NCBI GenBank assembly: GCA_025766275.1
Contig: JAFKAC010000067.1
Span: 186,001 to 250,000, forward strand
Direction of reading: 5' to 3'
DNA: 64,000 bases
Origin: Lactarius indigo
Taxonomy: Eukaryota; Basidiomycota; Agaricomycetes; Russulales; Russulaceae
Position 1 is the first letter of the stretch, and each line of letters starts with the position of its first letter. A model generated the notes under the pieces. That model was not told the DNA's origin. It worked only from the letters and a program-made list of their open reading frames with translations, and did no database searches. Of this stretch, positions 1-13,225 are shown piece after piece. The position numbers and the translations under genes were made by a program.

Positions 1-3000
1 TACAAGTGAGCGGGTGACAAGCTGGTGTGCATTGGCGATCTGATCCGATAAGGGTGAACGAGTGGGATGACCTCGTAACGAGAGTGAGTGGGTGGGTAGG
101 TGGGTTGAAGTGAGCAGGAGAGAGGAAAGAGTGATTGATAAAAAGGAAGTGAATCCGAATCCAAACTGGCACTTCAGCCATGTGATGTTGATATTTGGCT
201 GGGGCTCAAAAATGTTCAAATCTTGACCGTCCCTGGTCATGCTCTTTCTTGGAAAAAATCCAGGGGTTTCAGTGCTGAAAACAGTGAGATCAGCACTAAG
301 GCAAGAGTGGGGGAAGGTGGCGTTGGGTGTGGTCATCAACTTCGCACAGGTGGATATTGGTGTGTGGCTGAGGGGAATGGCAATGGGAGTCTTGATTCAC
401 TTTAAAAGACCTTGACGAGCCCATGCTTGTGTGCATTTGAAAGCATTTGAAGTAATACCAACGACATTGGTGGGGTAGAGACTCAGTGTGTTGTTGTGTG
501 TGGTGGCGAGGGTACCGCGTGTCCTTGGCTTGCACTTGCTGGCGTCCTCGTGTGCTGCTAAGACTAAGACTGAGCCCCAGGATTGAAAACGAGGCGTCCA
601 GTGTACGGTGTGTACCATGCTAGCTGAAACTATTGAGCAGAAGCGTCACCTGCATTGGGGATGCCGTTCTGGCTGCTGCCAAGGTCTTCTGCCTTGTTCT
701 GGACCTTGCGTGTGTGGGTGGTGATGGTTGCTGAGCCATTGAGGGTTGCTGAAACCAAGTCTGACTGAGTGACAAGAGTGAGTGCAAAGTCGAAGTGGAC
801 GCAGAGCCAGGCAGCAGGAGCGGGCGAAGTGTGTGGGAGACAAGGTGTGAGTGGCGCTGACAAGACTTTGTAGAGTACCGGAGGTTCTTGCGACTTAAGC
901 ACTTGAGAGACGAGATACTGCAGCCATTGAGTGTCCAGGAACGGGAGCGACTGTTCTTGCTACTTGAGCAGTTGGGGGATGCGATACAGCAGCCACTGAG
1001 TTGGGACTTGCTGTGAAAGGGAAGGAACTGTTGGTGAGGTGGGAACTGTGACTCTGGACCAAGAGGGATCTGAGCTGTGCAGGGTGACTCCGAGCAAGAC
1101 TCTCAGTCCTCATTTCAGCAGTAATAAAGGTTGCTGGCAGATCTGATAAGATGCCTCAGCATTAGAGTCCATGAGCTTGGTCTTGGGCTCAGGCTCGGAC
1201 ACCATCGGCTGTAAAAATGATGTTGACGCAGATGCACTTGTACATCAATAAAGACATGAGGATTGTATGGCAGGAAAAAGTGACTGAAAAACACACCACT
1301 GCGACTGCACTTTGGCCAACTTTGTGATGCCAAGAAGGGCAGGAATTATATCTTGTTTTGCTTGAGGTGAGATGGCCAAGGTGTCAAGCTGGGTGCTCAA
1401 GACTTGATTGAATTCCTCCATGCCAAAATCACCTCCCATTAAACCTGCCATGACATGGGAAACAATGGACACCGATAGAGAGGACGTGTGTGGTTGCAGG
1501 AAGGCTGCAACTGATTGAGTGATCATATCAGTGGTATAACTGTTAGGTGCCTTGCGTGTCATATGAAACGATACTGCAGAGGAAAGGTTAAATGACCTCG
1601 TTTCTGAAGTCATCTTGCAAGGAGCAACCTAGTCCACAGACCGACTGATGATGAGCCAGTTGAGAACATCAGAAAATACAGTGGAGTAAACGCGACTCAC
1701 TCCATCACCTTTGGCAAGTTCGATAACCGACCATCAGATCCCACATGATAACACCTCATTGGAAACCTCTGCCGGAGGATGGTCTAGTGTGAAATTAAAT
1801 GAGTTTTCCGATCCTGCATAAAAATCTATCTGATCTATGGCAGTGGGGCAATCAAAGGGTAATCAATCTGGAGCAGCTGCATCTAGAATGAAATCATGAT
1901 TAGTACATTAGAATACAAGTCTAGTACATCATTGGCGTACCAGTATTACTCTCTAGGCGCGACTGCAACTTCTTCAGCTCCCTTATATACCTTCTTTCGG
2001 CCTTGCGTCCCAGGTTCTCTCTCACATTTCTTTACATGGGATGCAAAGCCCCTGAAAGTGACATTGAGTTTGACAAATTTTCTTCCCACTCGTCGGGGAT
2101 ACCTTCGGGGAGGGAATCGCTTTCGGCGTTTACAGAGGAAGTACAGACAAGAGTGAGAAGAGTGAATAGTTAGAAGGGTAGTTGTACGAGTGATTTGAAT
2201 TGTCTTGCGTGGGAAATAAACAAAACATATTATTAATATGTGATTACGAGAGAGGGACGTGTAGATCTGCTTTGCAATCCAGAGCTAGCAGAGCTTGAGC
2301 TCCAGGGACCTATAGACTCACCACATTTGGGATATTAAGTGACATTGAAAAGCAGGTTTTGGTTCAGAGGTGTTGCACGGCGATTTGGGAATTGTCTCAT
2401 GCTCATTCCTGTCTGATGTTTGGTTGCTGGCAATCCCATTGAGCCTCATCGCCTGAGGATGATCTTTATATGTGGCATGCAAGTACGAGGCGCATTGAGC
2501 ATGTGTTGAGCCCAATAATGGCGTCTATCTGGCAAAGCGATTAGGTTGGGGGAGAGGAGGAAGAGCATACCTCATTCACATATTCAGGCAAAGGCAACCT
2601 GTTTGTCACCGACGCTGCAGAGTGCGTCCAGGACAACATCACAGCGACAGCGCTCTACAATCTGTGTCACGATAGCTTCAGGTGTGCCACCCTTCCAAGT
2701 CCACAATGCATCCCTCATCACTGTGGTGTGGTTGGGGATCTGTTGACATGTGGGCCTGCAATCAGTGAGTACTTTGCGGGGTTACATTGACTAAAACTTA
2801 GCTTTCCCTCTCTTTGTAAGGTTTCCTGATATCGCCGCTCAGAGGCGCTCTGCGTGGTATCCCAACCACGATGCCCATGAGATGCCGCTGCCGCCGCCGA
2901 GGCACTCTGCCAACACGACCCGTGCGACCCCAATCATGATGGCAACGGTAATGTGATGGAGGGGTGAGGATAGGGATGTCGGTGGCAGTGACGGTAATGT

Positions 3001-4800
3001 GGCAGTGAGGCAACAACGTGGACGGTGACAAGGGAGGTGATGGGGTCACTGGGTTTCGGCTTTCCTGTGGCTAAAGAAAGAAGTAGAAAAGGTTTAAAAC
3101 AAATTGGAGAGTATATCAAGCAAATTCGTAGTACTCTAAGGCAAGTTGGATGCCTGTCAACCTATCACGCAACAGCACTGCCCTCTCCTGCCCATCTGAA
3201 TAGAATATAACATGAGAATAAATATGAGAATAAATGGATGCACTTACCCCATTAAATGCAGGATCACTATGGTAAACATGATGAGTCGAAATGTGCACGC
3301 CATTCCATCTGCTGAAGTCCACTGTTAAGTGCCATCCCGGTTCTACTGCGCCTCATTTGCAGTGCCAGCCCATAGGCCTGCAAGTGATTGTGAGTGCCAA
3401 CAGGGCACGTTAAAGAGGCATGTAAAAACGCACCTCACAGTTGCGACCTCAACCCCATCATGCACGAGTTGTTCATGACTCACAAAGTGGGCCCATACAT
3501 GTGCCTTTACGATCTCCTGTGTTCTTTGATGACGCCTTGAACTGTAGAGGTTGCCCAGCTTAATGGTGAGGTCGGCAAGGTGGCAATAAAAGGAAAAGAG
3601 CTGAAGTTGTAACTTATGTTAGCCCAGGAATATCAGCGACAATGCGAGAAAAATGAACATGCCTCTAAGGCATCTCTCTACCACTTAGAACTGGGACTCA
3701 GGTCCACTGGGTGACCAAAATTAAGCCTAGAAAGCTATCTTATAAGCTGCCTCTTTCTCTCTGTTTCTCGATCTCATCATCAGAGGTATCTAAGGCAATA
3801 CCGCCGATGTGAGAGGCAGATAAAACCCTCTCTCCTGTCACTTCTCTCTCTGTTTCTTGGCTTTATCATTTGGTCAGGGTTTGAGATGAGACTGACAGCG
3901 TCAATGGTGAGGCAGCGGGGTGAGTAACTGGCATGACTCATGAGGAATAAAAACCTTCTCACCTGATGCTCGGAGCTGAAGTAGCAAGCGACAACAGTGA
4001 CAGTCTAAGTATCCCAAGTAGTATCCTTGCTGAAGTTATTATGGTATTAGGCCCCAGTGGTCTCCTTCGTCTTGCCTAGGACCGTGAGAGACTTCAAGTT
4101 CCCAAAAAGTTAAATCACATTCTTCAGCACAGCACTTAGAATGTACAGCAAGCACGGCCAGCCAGGGAGGAAAGAAGTTTAAGAGAGACAGTCGCAGCGG
4201 GTCAGGGACTCTTCAGGGGAAAGAGTCTAAGGGACTGTAATAACCATGCTCTGAATCCTTGATCCTGTTATGCTTTGTAATTATCTGAAAATTGTCATCA
4301 TGATTATAAAGCGTCCCGGAATTTTGCAACATATGCTGATGCTCACCTCACATTCCCTTGTGTAACTTCCATTTTGTGCCTTGTGTGGTCATTTGCAACG
4401 AAAGTCGTTTAGTATATCCTGTACTCAGATTATCTCAATCCTGTCCCTGTGTATACATCAGATCGTAATTATAATCTCTCGCAAATATATATTCTCTCGA
4501 AACCACCTTCCTACATGTCTTTGTGGGCGTTAAATCTCAAATGTTATGCAAGTCGTATTTACGCTCACCTTCAGTCACCATGCTTTAGATATTGCTTGCC
4601 ACTAGCAAGATTAGTCAGTGATGAGGGTGTCCAATAAAAGAGTACCGTGTGACGGTTAGAGCCAATGATCCATGAGCAACATTGCTCAAGGGGTGCATAC
4701 TACTCAGGATTCTCACCTGATGGCAACTTCATTCCTCGGTCAGGTCGTCTACATCAAGGTCTTCTGTGCACATGAAGCACGCCTGCATGAGCTGTTGGTC
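1..4800. other. Gene-poor left end, no supported gene
   Basis: I see no open frame here with recognisable protein motifs, conserved gene structure or transposon termini. Open frames are short (at most 122 codons, at 1245-1613 on the minus strand) and overlap on both strands, as expected by chance. The 122-codon frame has no motif I recognise. There are pyrimidine-rich tracts near 3745-3860. Confidence 0.5.
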
Positions 4801-4832
4801 AAAATTCCTTTGCCATGAGTCCCATTGCACCG

Positions 4833-5866
4833 TCAATTCGGATAGAACTGTACCCTGTCCATTGGAAGAATATGTATCACTTCATGTCCACTGATTTCAA
4901 GGGGCGTCACTGCAATATGACAAATAATGTCCAAGGGTTCAATGATGACAGGTGGCATGAACTTGTTCCTGCACAAAAATCCTCCAGCGAATCCAAATTG
5001 TTTATACCTTTGGTCTATTTCCCTGAGATCTGGGCTGTGTTGAAGAGGGGCATAGGGCTGCACACAGAGGTAAACAGACAGGTGGCTAACTTGACCCTGA
5101 GAAGAAGATGAGGGTGAATCAGGAACGTGGGTATGAAAGAAAATGTGCGTGATCTGGCCAGACTTTTCATGCTGGGGGGATCGAAAAAACAGGTGGCTAT
5201 CACGTGACCAACAGGTTGCCATTGAGTACTGAACACCGCAGAGGGAGAACTTGTCCAAAAACTGAGCAGATACAGATGTGGTTGAAGAACTTCCTGTAGA
5301 ATCCTTGGCCCTGAGATCCAGATGTTTGTGATATAAGAATTGTATGAATGCTGTTAGTACAGCATCAGGAAGCCTTGATTCACGTAGATGTTCTCTATCA
5401 TATGTGAAATCTGTTTGTTGTGTCAAGTGAACTGTGTCGATCAGATGGGCCAAGCGCGTCCCACAGACGTCCTCAGCAAGAGTACTCTTGTATGCTTCCA
5501 GAAGGTCGCCAACATGTGAGCGGACCTCACTGTCATCTGCAAGTAGCGCTTGTAGATTTGCCTCCCTCGTCGAGGCACGCATGAATGTTAACTCGAGTTC
5601 ACCTTGTCGAAAATAAGTATTTGGTAGGGTTATATCTAGAAGCAAGACACAAACCTAGCTTCATGTTATGGTTCTTGCTCTGCATAGAATGGATGTACCA
5701 TTCGTAGAAGGCAGCGCCATGTGTGTGTGCAGGGCCAAACCCTCTGAGAACGTCCCCATAGTGCAAGGCGGCGTGATGGATCAGCTTCACCTTCGCCACC
5801 TTATATAGTGATTTGAATGTTGTCATGTAGTGAAAGATATATTTCTCGTATAACTTGATCTCGTCC
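4833..5866 (-). pseudogene. 3' end of a multicopy Agaricomycete protein gene
   Basis: Seen: two coding blocks, 5655-5866 and 4833-5602, join cleanly across a 52-bp GT-AG intron (5603-5654) to read on through KLGELELTFMRAS. The upstream block opens at a CAG acceptor-like site near 5867 and contains the recognisable stretches HHAALHYGDVL and FGPAHTHGAAFYE. The downstream block ends in a TGA at 4833-4835. Known or recalled: this resembles the C-terminal part of a large protein family with very many copies in Agaricomycete genomes, which I associate with DNA-transposon (KDZ/Plavaka-like) proteins, but I cannot confirm that. No N-terminal exons were found upstream, so this is probably a truncated copy. 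The function is unknown. The exon-intron structure is reasonably sure; the family assignment is tentative. Confidence 0.5.
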
Positions 5867-7026
5867 CTGGTTCACCACTCCCACCCTGACCCACTTTCCT
5901 CTTGCAACAGGCTTGGACACGCCCCCAAGTTCCAGAGGTATCGTGACACAGCTCACTGCCACAGCACCTCTACGATAGTACAAGAGATTGGTGGCCTAAT
6001 GGTCAGGTCACAATGATGGCGGAGGGGGGCATGGAGTAGGAATCAAGAATCAAGCCTCCAGCCCAGAAATCTGTGCTGTCAGGAAGAGTGGTTCTTGAGA
6101 GTGGTGACCGCATGCCCCAAATCTAGAGGATGACTCATTTCTTTGCCTGCATCAACACAGGAGAAGTAGACCCTTACTGGTGGTTTGGGGTAGAGGTAGA
6201 GTGAACGATGAGGTGGTGAGCGTCACTGAGGCACAGGAAAGAGAGCAGCGAAAGCACCCACCAAAATGGCCAGACAGTGCGTCGAGGTTGCTCCATCACA
6301 AGATGAAAGTGGAGGGGAACTTTTTGAGGAGCTTGAAAATCTTGAAGATGGGGTACTCTAGGCTGAGGAGAGGGACAGGAGAGCAATGAATGCTCCCACT
6401 GAGGCCATCAGAGTGCATGTCAAGATTGCTTGTGAAGGGAGTTGTTCAGCAGAGATGTCATGGAGGAGAGAGAACGAGAGGTGGTACAGTAGTAGTGGGA
6501 ACATGGGTGATGGCCAGAGATACTTCAACTAGACAGTCAAAACATCAACTGAACATTAACATTGGTCTGTCAGTTCCACCAGCCTCCATTGGACCGGCAC
6601 GTATGCATGTCACCCCGTCTCAATGGTTAGTCCTTCAATAGAGTATTAGTATTAGAGAACAGGAAAGTGTGGAAATGGGACAGTGAGGCAACACCCATCA
6701 AAAGCTGAGCTGGAGTTAATTCAAAAGGTAGAATTCAAAATTGAACAGGCAGAGGTTACAGCGGCGTCCTAACATAATACTATATCATCAGAGCTGGGAC
6801 TAATGACTTGCAAAGGTGTTTATGCCTTGTCCACTTACACTGTGGTCAGGGCAATTACTGAGGGAAAATGATGAGTGGCCAATTGAATGCGCATGAGTTT
6901 AGCACAGACTGATGTAAGCTGGGAATGGGGATCCAACCTCTGCATGGGCAATGCAAACCTCCATATATCTGAATGAAGATAGAGATATGCACTACATGCT
7001 GAGCAATGTGGGCAACCGAAACTTAC
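5867..7026. other. No supported gene
   Basis: Possible remains of 5' exons of the gene below or 3' exons of the gene above, but no block reads as protein with confidence. Open frames are short and overlap on both strands. Confidence 0.4.
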
Positions 7027-7430
7027 CGAGCAATAGCAAAATGGACCAACGGTCTGGGTGGCACTTGAGAAACATAAGCTCTCCATTTCCCGATGAACAG
7101 AACAGCTATTTCACCTTGCCATGGTATAAGAGGGAAGTTGCGCTGCAGGTTTGGGTTTCTGATGCAGCGATTATTGAAATAGCCAGTGATTAGGAGCTTG
7201 TAACCACCAACATGGATAAGTGTGTCATATACATTGGGCGGAGAAACCCCAGGCAAAAAAAATGTGGTTTTGATGTCTACATAAGGAGGGCCAAATACAT
7301 CCCCATGAAGAGGTAAGACTGCGTGGAAGCTGTGAGTGATAGCTTGGTGAAGCCATATTCCCCACAAATAGCCAGATACCAGGGAAGGTGTAGTCTGAGG
7401 TATTAGAGAAAGAAAATCAATCATCCGCAC
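7027..7430 (-). pseudogene. Exon of a second multicopy Agaricomycete hypothetical protein
   Basis: Seen: an open block of about 134 codons with stretches such as PPYVDIKTTFFLPGV, VGGYKLLITGYFN and LIPWQGEIAVLFIG, ending in VHFAIAR exactly at a GTAAGT splice donor (7021-7026). Recalled: these motifs resemble a hypothetical protein family repeated many times in Agaricomycetes, where the same motif order continues past this junction. I could not locate the next exon confidently, and the 5' end is uncertain (ATG at 7430). No catalytic motif is visible and no function is proposed. It may be a gene remnant. Confidence 0.45.
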
Positions 7431-9123
7431 ACATGAAAATCATGAACTCTTACAGGGATATTGCAGGGTGTGCGACAGTGGATGACCATTGCCCAAGTCT
7501 AGTCATTGAGTCGATGCGAAAGACAAGACGCAAAAGTTCCCACACATCCAAGATGGGCACACGTGTCCCTTAAACCCAAAATTGTAACTTGAGGGCGGGC
7601 TGGGTGACCATCAGAGCTCTTCAAGTTTGTGGAGTCACCCACACATTGGACAAAAGACTCAGTTGGGTCCAGCGCTCCTGGATTCCATTCTCGCCTATTC
7701 ATTAGTGAGCCGCACATCCCCAAAGTCCACCCTCCATTGGTGCCACGACAAATGTCACAGCACCACGCCTCCATTGTTATTCGCTTCTGCGTTAGAAATC
7801 AGAGCCCATTGTTCTACAATTCTGGACTCACGCATGTCACGGACAGCATCATATTGTGATCCTAACCTGCCCTGGGATTGGAGATCAGAGTCCATTGAAA
7901 TATACGATCATGGGCTAGCCTTACCTGACCAATTAATTGTGACCGTAGTGTACATGTATTCACGACATCGCATTGCAATGGTTTCTTGCCTCTAGATTGC
8001 AAGTCAGACCCCATTGTCCTCCTATTTTGGGTCTACACGACATGGTTGTTGAATCGCGATGCCTGTGACCATGATATGAGGTACGGCAATACAATGTCAC
8101 TCGGTACATTCCATCAATCCAGGACTGACCTGAGAGTCAGAGATGAGTGATGCATTCACCATTTCCCAGGTCTTGAATGACAATAAAAGTCATATCTGGC
8201 AGGCGAGCCATGCCTTGGGCCATGCAGTTGACAGTATCAAAAACATTGTCATGTAAGTCTCCATCACCTCTTATATGTCTAAAAAAAAAAAAGCCAGTAC
8301 ACAGCCCTGTCACATGTCACATGTCACAACCCAACTGTCATCTTGTATCAGACCCCTTTCACATTACATCCTTGACCCGCTTTTCAGGAGTTTTTGGACA
8401 CCTCCGATGCCATCCCTGTGAATTTCCTAACAGTCCAAACAACTCACCCCTGAAATTCCCGGTGGTGATGAAAACCTTTATGAGTCTTGATACTAACTAT
8501 ATGTACATTTTAATCTGCTCTAGGAACCAGACTTCCACATTTCTGCAAAAGAGACTAGTCGGAACCTCCGTCGTTCGTTCCGCCTCACACAGTTAAAGCG
8601 TAGTTTCCCTGCATCTTGAGAAATGTTTGGTCTCTCAGAAGATTCTGGAGTATGAGTTTTCCCTTCAAGCACTCAAGGAGCAGATGCATGCCATAGAAAA
8701 GGGCATAGTCAGCAATGCTGTTACAGTTGGTGGAGATTGGCGTCCTATCCCTGATATTCCAGATCACATGGCCTTCATTTTCTCAGAGGTTAGCCCTAAC
8801 TTATTCTTCATGATACACATCACCTGACATACATTGACAGGACGACGGCACTGGTGGATGCTTAGAGGGTTACACTCCTTGTGAAGAACAGGAGACTGAA
8901 CAGAGACTGAACAGAGATTTCATTATGTGTAAGCAGTCTTATGTCATTTCAATTTGTCATTCCGGCTAATTTCCTTTTGTAGGGTTGACAGATATAGAGA
9001 TATGAGGCCTTCCCAGAACATGGTTGTGTTAAATCTGAATATGTACGAATGTTACCATCGGCCTAGGTGTAACATGGCATCGAAGTCTCAATGTGCCTCG
9101 GTGGCAAGATGTCAAGCCGTTTT
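7431..9123. other. No supported gene
   Basis: Short overlapping open frames only. The phrase TCAGAGYCCATTG recurs near 7800 and 7886, with a variant near 8004, at irregular spacing. An A12 run lies at about 8281-8292. Nothing here reads as a known family. Confidence 0.4.
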
Positions 9124-9702
9124 TGTTATGATCCGACGCTTCGGACCTAAGTCACAGTATGTCTCCACCCTGCCTTTCCCCTTCTGTACTATACCTTGTT
9201 ACCAAAGGAGCTACTGTTACTAGTGGCGCTGTTTCTTTGATCCGAACTTCTGTTTACTCCGTTTAGTCTCTTTGATATTGTGTGGACTTGTGTTCATGTT
9301 GTTTGGAACCCTGTCCTATATAAACCTGTACCATAGACCGTAGGAAGCCAGACTTGGCTTCGTTTGCAATCTAGCAACCTTGCCTCCGTATTTTGGTGTA
9401 ACCTCGCCTTATCCCTCTCTTCTTGTGCATCCCCTACCTCAGTCCCTAACCGGGACACTTCGAAGTCTTTGCAGTTGAACTATATCAACGCGTTACACCT
9501 GTTATACTCTGTGCACTAGCAAGATCAAGTGTAGAGAAGTGTTAGACACTTCGGACGAGGAGTCCTATATAACAGAGTAGTGCTGCACCTTGTGCCACAT
9601 CTTTATCGCTCGTATTTCATAGCAATAAGACAACAGAGGTCTTCGCTTGATACTTGTGTGATTCAGAACCTTTAGAACCCACGCCCCTGCTAGGGCGTAA
9701 CA
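9124..9702 (+). mobile_element. Solo LTR, gypsy-like, with 5-bp TSD
   Basis: A 579-bp sequence starts TGTTATGATCC and ends GGGCGTAACA, and is bounded on both sides by GTTTT (9119-9123 and 9703-9707), a perfect target-site duplication. It contains a TATA box (TATATAAA, 9317-9324). About 38 nt downstream is an inverted repeat, GAAGCCA-gact-TGGCTTC (9344-9361), the same layout seen in the gypsy LTRs elsewhere in the window. No internal region is present, so it is a solo LTR left by LTR-LTR recombination. Its start resembles the LTR at 45974. Confidence 0.88.
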
Positions 9703-11231
9703 GTTTTGTATCTCAATATTAGATTGCTCACACTGAATGCAGTCGTAACTTCTGGCTTAGTTGGTTGCCTCACATACTCACCTGAGTGACAATGCATCTC
9801 CTTCGTGTGCAGTGTGAAGGATTGTTACTGACGGGTGTCAGCAATGGGACGCACAGTTATTCGTGTTTGAAGCAGCAGGGATGTCAACCTCAAATCCTTG
9901 CAGTCAATCGCTGGACTGTTCCCTCGTCGCCCCTCCCAATCTGCTGACACGATTCGGACACTTTTGCTTGCCTGTCCTCATCACTTCTGTGGCGTTGCTA
10001 GTCCTGTCTGCTGAGACTTGAGCTGATTTGCTTGCTCCGAGTGACCCTATCATGAACATGGTGAAGTGGGGTGTATTCAGTTCATTGCCCATTGTACCTG
10101 GATAGGTGATTTGCGCCCATTGGGTCTGCTGCAGCGAAGACATCAAGCCGTCTTGTATTGCTCACACTGAACAATAACTTTGAGCCCAGTTGGTCGATTG
10201 CCTGTGGCCAATGCCCGGCGGTCTCCACACAGCAGATAGTGAGTTGGGATATTTTTGGCATAGATTATATACTACTGACATGACACTGTTTTATGAGGAT
10301 ATCTAGACCTCCTCATTGTCCCTCTGTGCTGCCGGCGCTCTGCAAGGAAATGCGACCTGAATCTGTCGCAAAGGGCGGTTGAAAATGAGGCTTGCCCTGG
10401 CAAACCCACTGAAACATGTGTCAATCGTCATTTCCGCTTGGAGGGGCCATTGTTGCATCTGTGGAAGGGTGAACAGTGTGCAATAACAGAAATCTTAAAA
10501 AACTCACCCAGTTTTCAACCAGTACAATCACAGCTCTTTTGAACCAACTGCAAAGCCGATAAACTGCACAAACGAATCAAAAAGCCATCTAAGCGAAGTA
10601 AACTATTTTTTTTTGTTCGATTGAATGTGGGACTCACTGTGAGATTGTAGGAAAGGTGTTGAATGTTGTTGATGTGGAGTGGAGTTGGGTCAGTACTACC
10701 AGTTCCGGTGGCGCTGCGTTGGGGACCATGTTTGATGACACATCATCCTCAAGAATGCTGTCGCCCTGAAGAAAGGGCGCTGCGCCCCCACTCCTCAAGT
10801 GTATGCTTTTTTGTTGATACTTTCCTGTGTTTTGAAACTTTTTTTCAACTTGAGGCGAATGTTTTCTTTTTCATTTTTTGAATTGATTTCTGTGCATCTT
10901 GGAGTACAATTTTTATATATGCATAGAACTTGCTCATGTCAATTGAATGTCCCCATTTGCATGCATCTTCGATACAGGCCTCTCACTTGTGTGAAGCAAT
11001 TTGTTGGGTTCCAGGGCTTTTTCTTTTTTTCTTTTTTGGTTTGAACAACCTTAGTATGAAAATAAAAAATTTGATCATACGGAAAGCATTCCAAAGCATT
11101 CAGAGTGTTCAAAAAGTGTTCAAACACTAAGCAATGTCTATTGATAGTACATGGATCCAGAGGCTAGATCTAGACTGACATATTAGATAATCATAATAGG
11201 ACTCCGCATCTAATCTCTACAGTACATAATA
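9703..11231. other. No supported gene
   Basis: AT-rich with several T runs (near 10603-10612, 10838-10880, 11022-11040). Open frames are short and look incidental. Confidence 0.4.
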
Positions 11232-11256
11232 CAGTGGCGTTCAAAAGTATTGCACA
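11232..11256 (+). repeat. Left terminal inverted repeat of the Tc1 element
   Basis: Begins CAGTGGCGTTCAAAAGTATT. It pairs with 12801-12825 with two mismatches over 25 nt. Confidence 0.93.
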
Positions 11257-11525
11257 GTCATGTGACTAATTTTGTATTGCTTCACACTTTTCAGATATTA
11301 ACATACTGAAGTAATAAATGGCTGGACATCATGCCCTTGGATGTAAAAGACCCTAAAACAATGACCAATAGCCAGAAAATGTGCATTCAAAACAGCTGTA
11401 GTCAGATTGCTGGAAAGATCATGTGCAGTACTTTTGAACATGAGGCCCCCTTCACATTTCTACATAAATACTGGCCAGAGATACCATGAAAACTTAGTTC
11501 CAACTCATTGTCACTCCTTTATACT

Positions 11526-12550
11526 ATGGTCTACACCTCCCCAAGCAAGGTTGCTTGGATTGTTGAGCTCAAAAACATTGGCCAATCTGATTATGAGATT
11601 GCATGTCGGTTCAACCTCCATTGCACCACCATTCCCCACCTCATCAAACGTTTTGTGGAGTCTGGTGACCCTTATTTCCAGAAACACAAGCCTGGTTGTC
11701 CCTGCAAGCTCCAGGAGTGTGATGCTTGCCATGGTGCCATTCTGCTTGCTCGTACTGAGGCTGCCAATGTTGCTGAACTCACCAAAATGGCCTTCCTCAT
11801 GTCTCTTGCCCTACAGTTTCCAGGGCACTACACCAGTATGGACTCATCTCACGTGTCTGTAGGTCCAAGCCCTGGATTTCCCCAGCCAATGTGGCCAAGT
11901 GCAAGGCATGGGCAGCTGCACATGCTGACTGGACTGTTGAAGACTGGAAACAGGTCATTTTCTCAGACAAGTCTAAGTTCATGCTATTCAAGTCAGATGG
12001 CCACCAATATTGCTGGATGAAGCCTGGACAGGCACTAGACCCTCGTTTTACGAAGAAAACAGTCAAGCATGGGGGCGGAAATGTGATGGTGTGGGGCTGC
12101 ATCACCAAGGAGGGGATGGGAAGGCTTCATCGCATTGAGGGGATCATGAATGGTCCTGGGTATGTTGATATCCTCCAACAAAGTCTTCTGGGCACTCTCA
12201 AGGATCACAAATTGAAGAAAATGGGCAAGGACAAGGACATCTTCCAGCAAGACAACGATTCAAAACACACTTTGCATGTTGCAAGGGACTGGTTCCAAAA
12301 TAGGAAGGTCACTGTTCTCCCTTGGCCGCCATCCTCTCCAGACATGAATATTATCGAGCATGTGTGGGATCAACTGGATCACCTGATCCGTGCCCAGGAC
12401 CCACTTCCTCGCAACAAGAATGAGATGTGGGAGGCCCTTCAGGAGGAGTGGAACAACTTTCCGAAGGAGGCCCTTGACAAGCTCTATGAAAGCATGCCCC
12501 GCCGTATTGCTGCTCTGAAGGAGGCACAAGGTCACCATACCAAATACTAA
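11526..12550 (+). pseudogene. Tc1-family transposase, one frameshift
   Basis: The N-terminal part (11526 to about 11795) is a helix-turn-helix DNA-binding region with the Tc1-typical stretch SDYEIACRFN. The reading frame then shifts by one base near 11795. From about 11798 the other frame carries the rest, including SRALHQYGLISR, the W-rich block and the catalytic core. The DDE triad is visible: Asp in IFSDKSKF, Asp in FQQDNDSKH, and Glu in MNIIEHVWD, with 34 residues between the second Asp and the Glu (DD34E, Tc1 type). The stop is at 12548-12550. Apart from the single indel the protein (about 340 codons) has the usual family length. Copies elsewhere in the genome may be intact and able to mobilise this one. 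Confidence 0.9.
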
Positions 12551-12800
12551 TACTCAGTAAGTGTCTCTCTTTTTTGTTCTTTGGTGGTGCTCATGTCTTT
12601 CTGAAGTAGGGGCCATGTTCAAAAGAACTGCACACACATTTTTCCGTAGATTACTTCCCATACATCCCACACTTATTTTAAAGCCTCAAAACACTCATTT
12701 TCACATTCTAGACTCAAATAGCTACCAATTGAACCCTAATACATGGAACATTTACTGACTTTTCGAAAAACTGTGGGCATTGAGATTTGTTTGTACATGT

Positions 12801-12825
12801 TGTGCAATACTTTTGATCACCACTG
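12801..12825 (-). repeat. Right terminal inverted repeat of the Tc1 element
   Basis: Reverse complement reads CAGTGGTGATCAAAAGTATT, matching the left repeat with two mismatches over 25 nt. Followed by the TA duplication at 12826-12827. Confidence 0.93.
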
Positions 12826-13225
12826 TACAAGACTGGTATTCAGCTCCATACAGAGAGAAATTTAAGAGAGGTATCATGGGCTGGGCCTCATGCGGAATAG
12901 GTAATAGCCAAGAAAAATAACTAGGCTAGTGAGTCACCTCACCAGAGGAAACCGGGAAAACAGAAGAGTGTAAAGGGCGTGAAGAGAATGGCAGAGGAGT
13001 TATCATATAGGCGGAGACATACTAAGGTCCTCAAAGAGGAGCTGCCTTGTGGCAGGGTCTTGGGCTTGCGGTCTTGAAGCTGCGCCGGTAGATTGGAGGA
13101 AGAGACATAGGGTAGAAGCAAGTTGGAAATGGTAAATGACACCAAAGACAAGGGCGCATTACCATTTCATCGGATGTCAGACGTTAAGAGTCTGTACACG
13201 TGATCAAATGAGACACATTGCTGAA

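Larger units (their letters stand above)
11232..12825 (+). mobile_element. Tc1/mariner-type DNA transposon
   Basis: A 1594-bp element flanked by TA on both sides (11230-11231 and 12826-12827), the standard Tc1/mariner target duplication. Terminal inverted repeats start CAGTGG and match at 23 of 25 positions. It encodes one transposase in plus orientation, broken by a single frameshift. Intact termini and a nearly intact ORF suggest a fairly recent insertion. This element does not share the CGA-to-TGA decay seen in the LTR elements. Confidence 0.95.

Noticed and set aside
1245..1613. 122-codon minus-strand frame as a gene
   Set aside because: No motif, no intron structure, and length within chance range.
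7790..8016. Periodic TCAGAGYCCATTG repeats as a regulatory array
   Set aside because: Only two copies and a variant, at unequal spacing.
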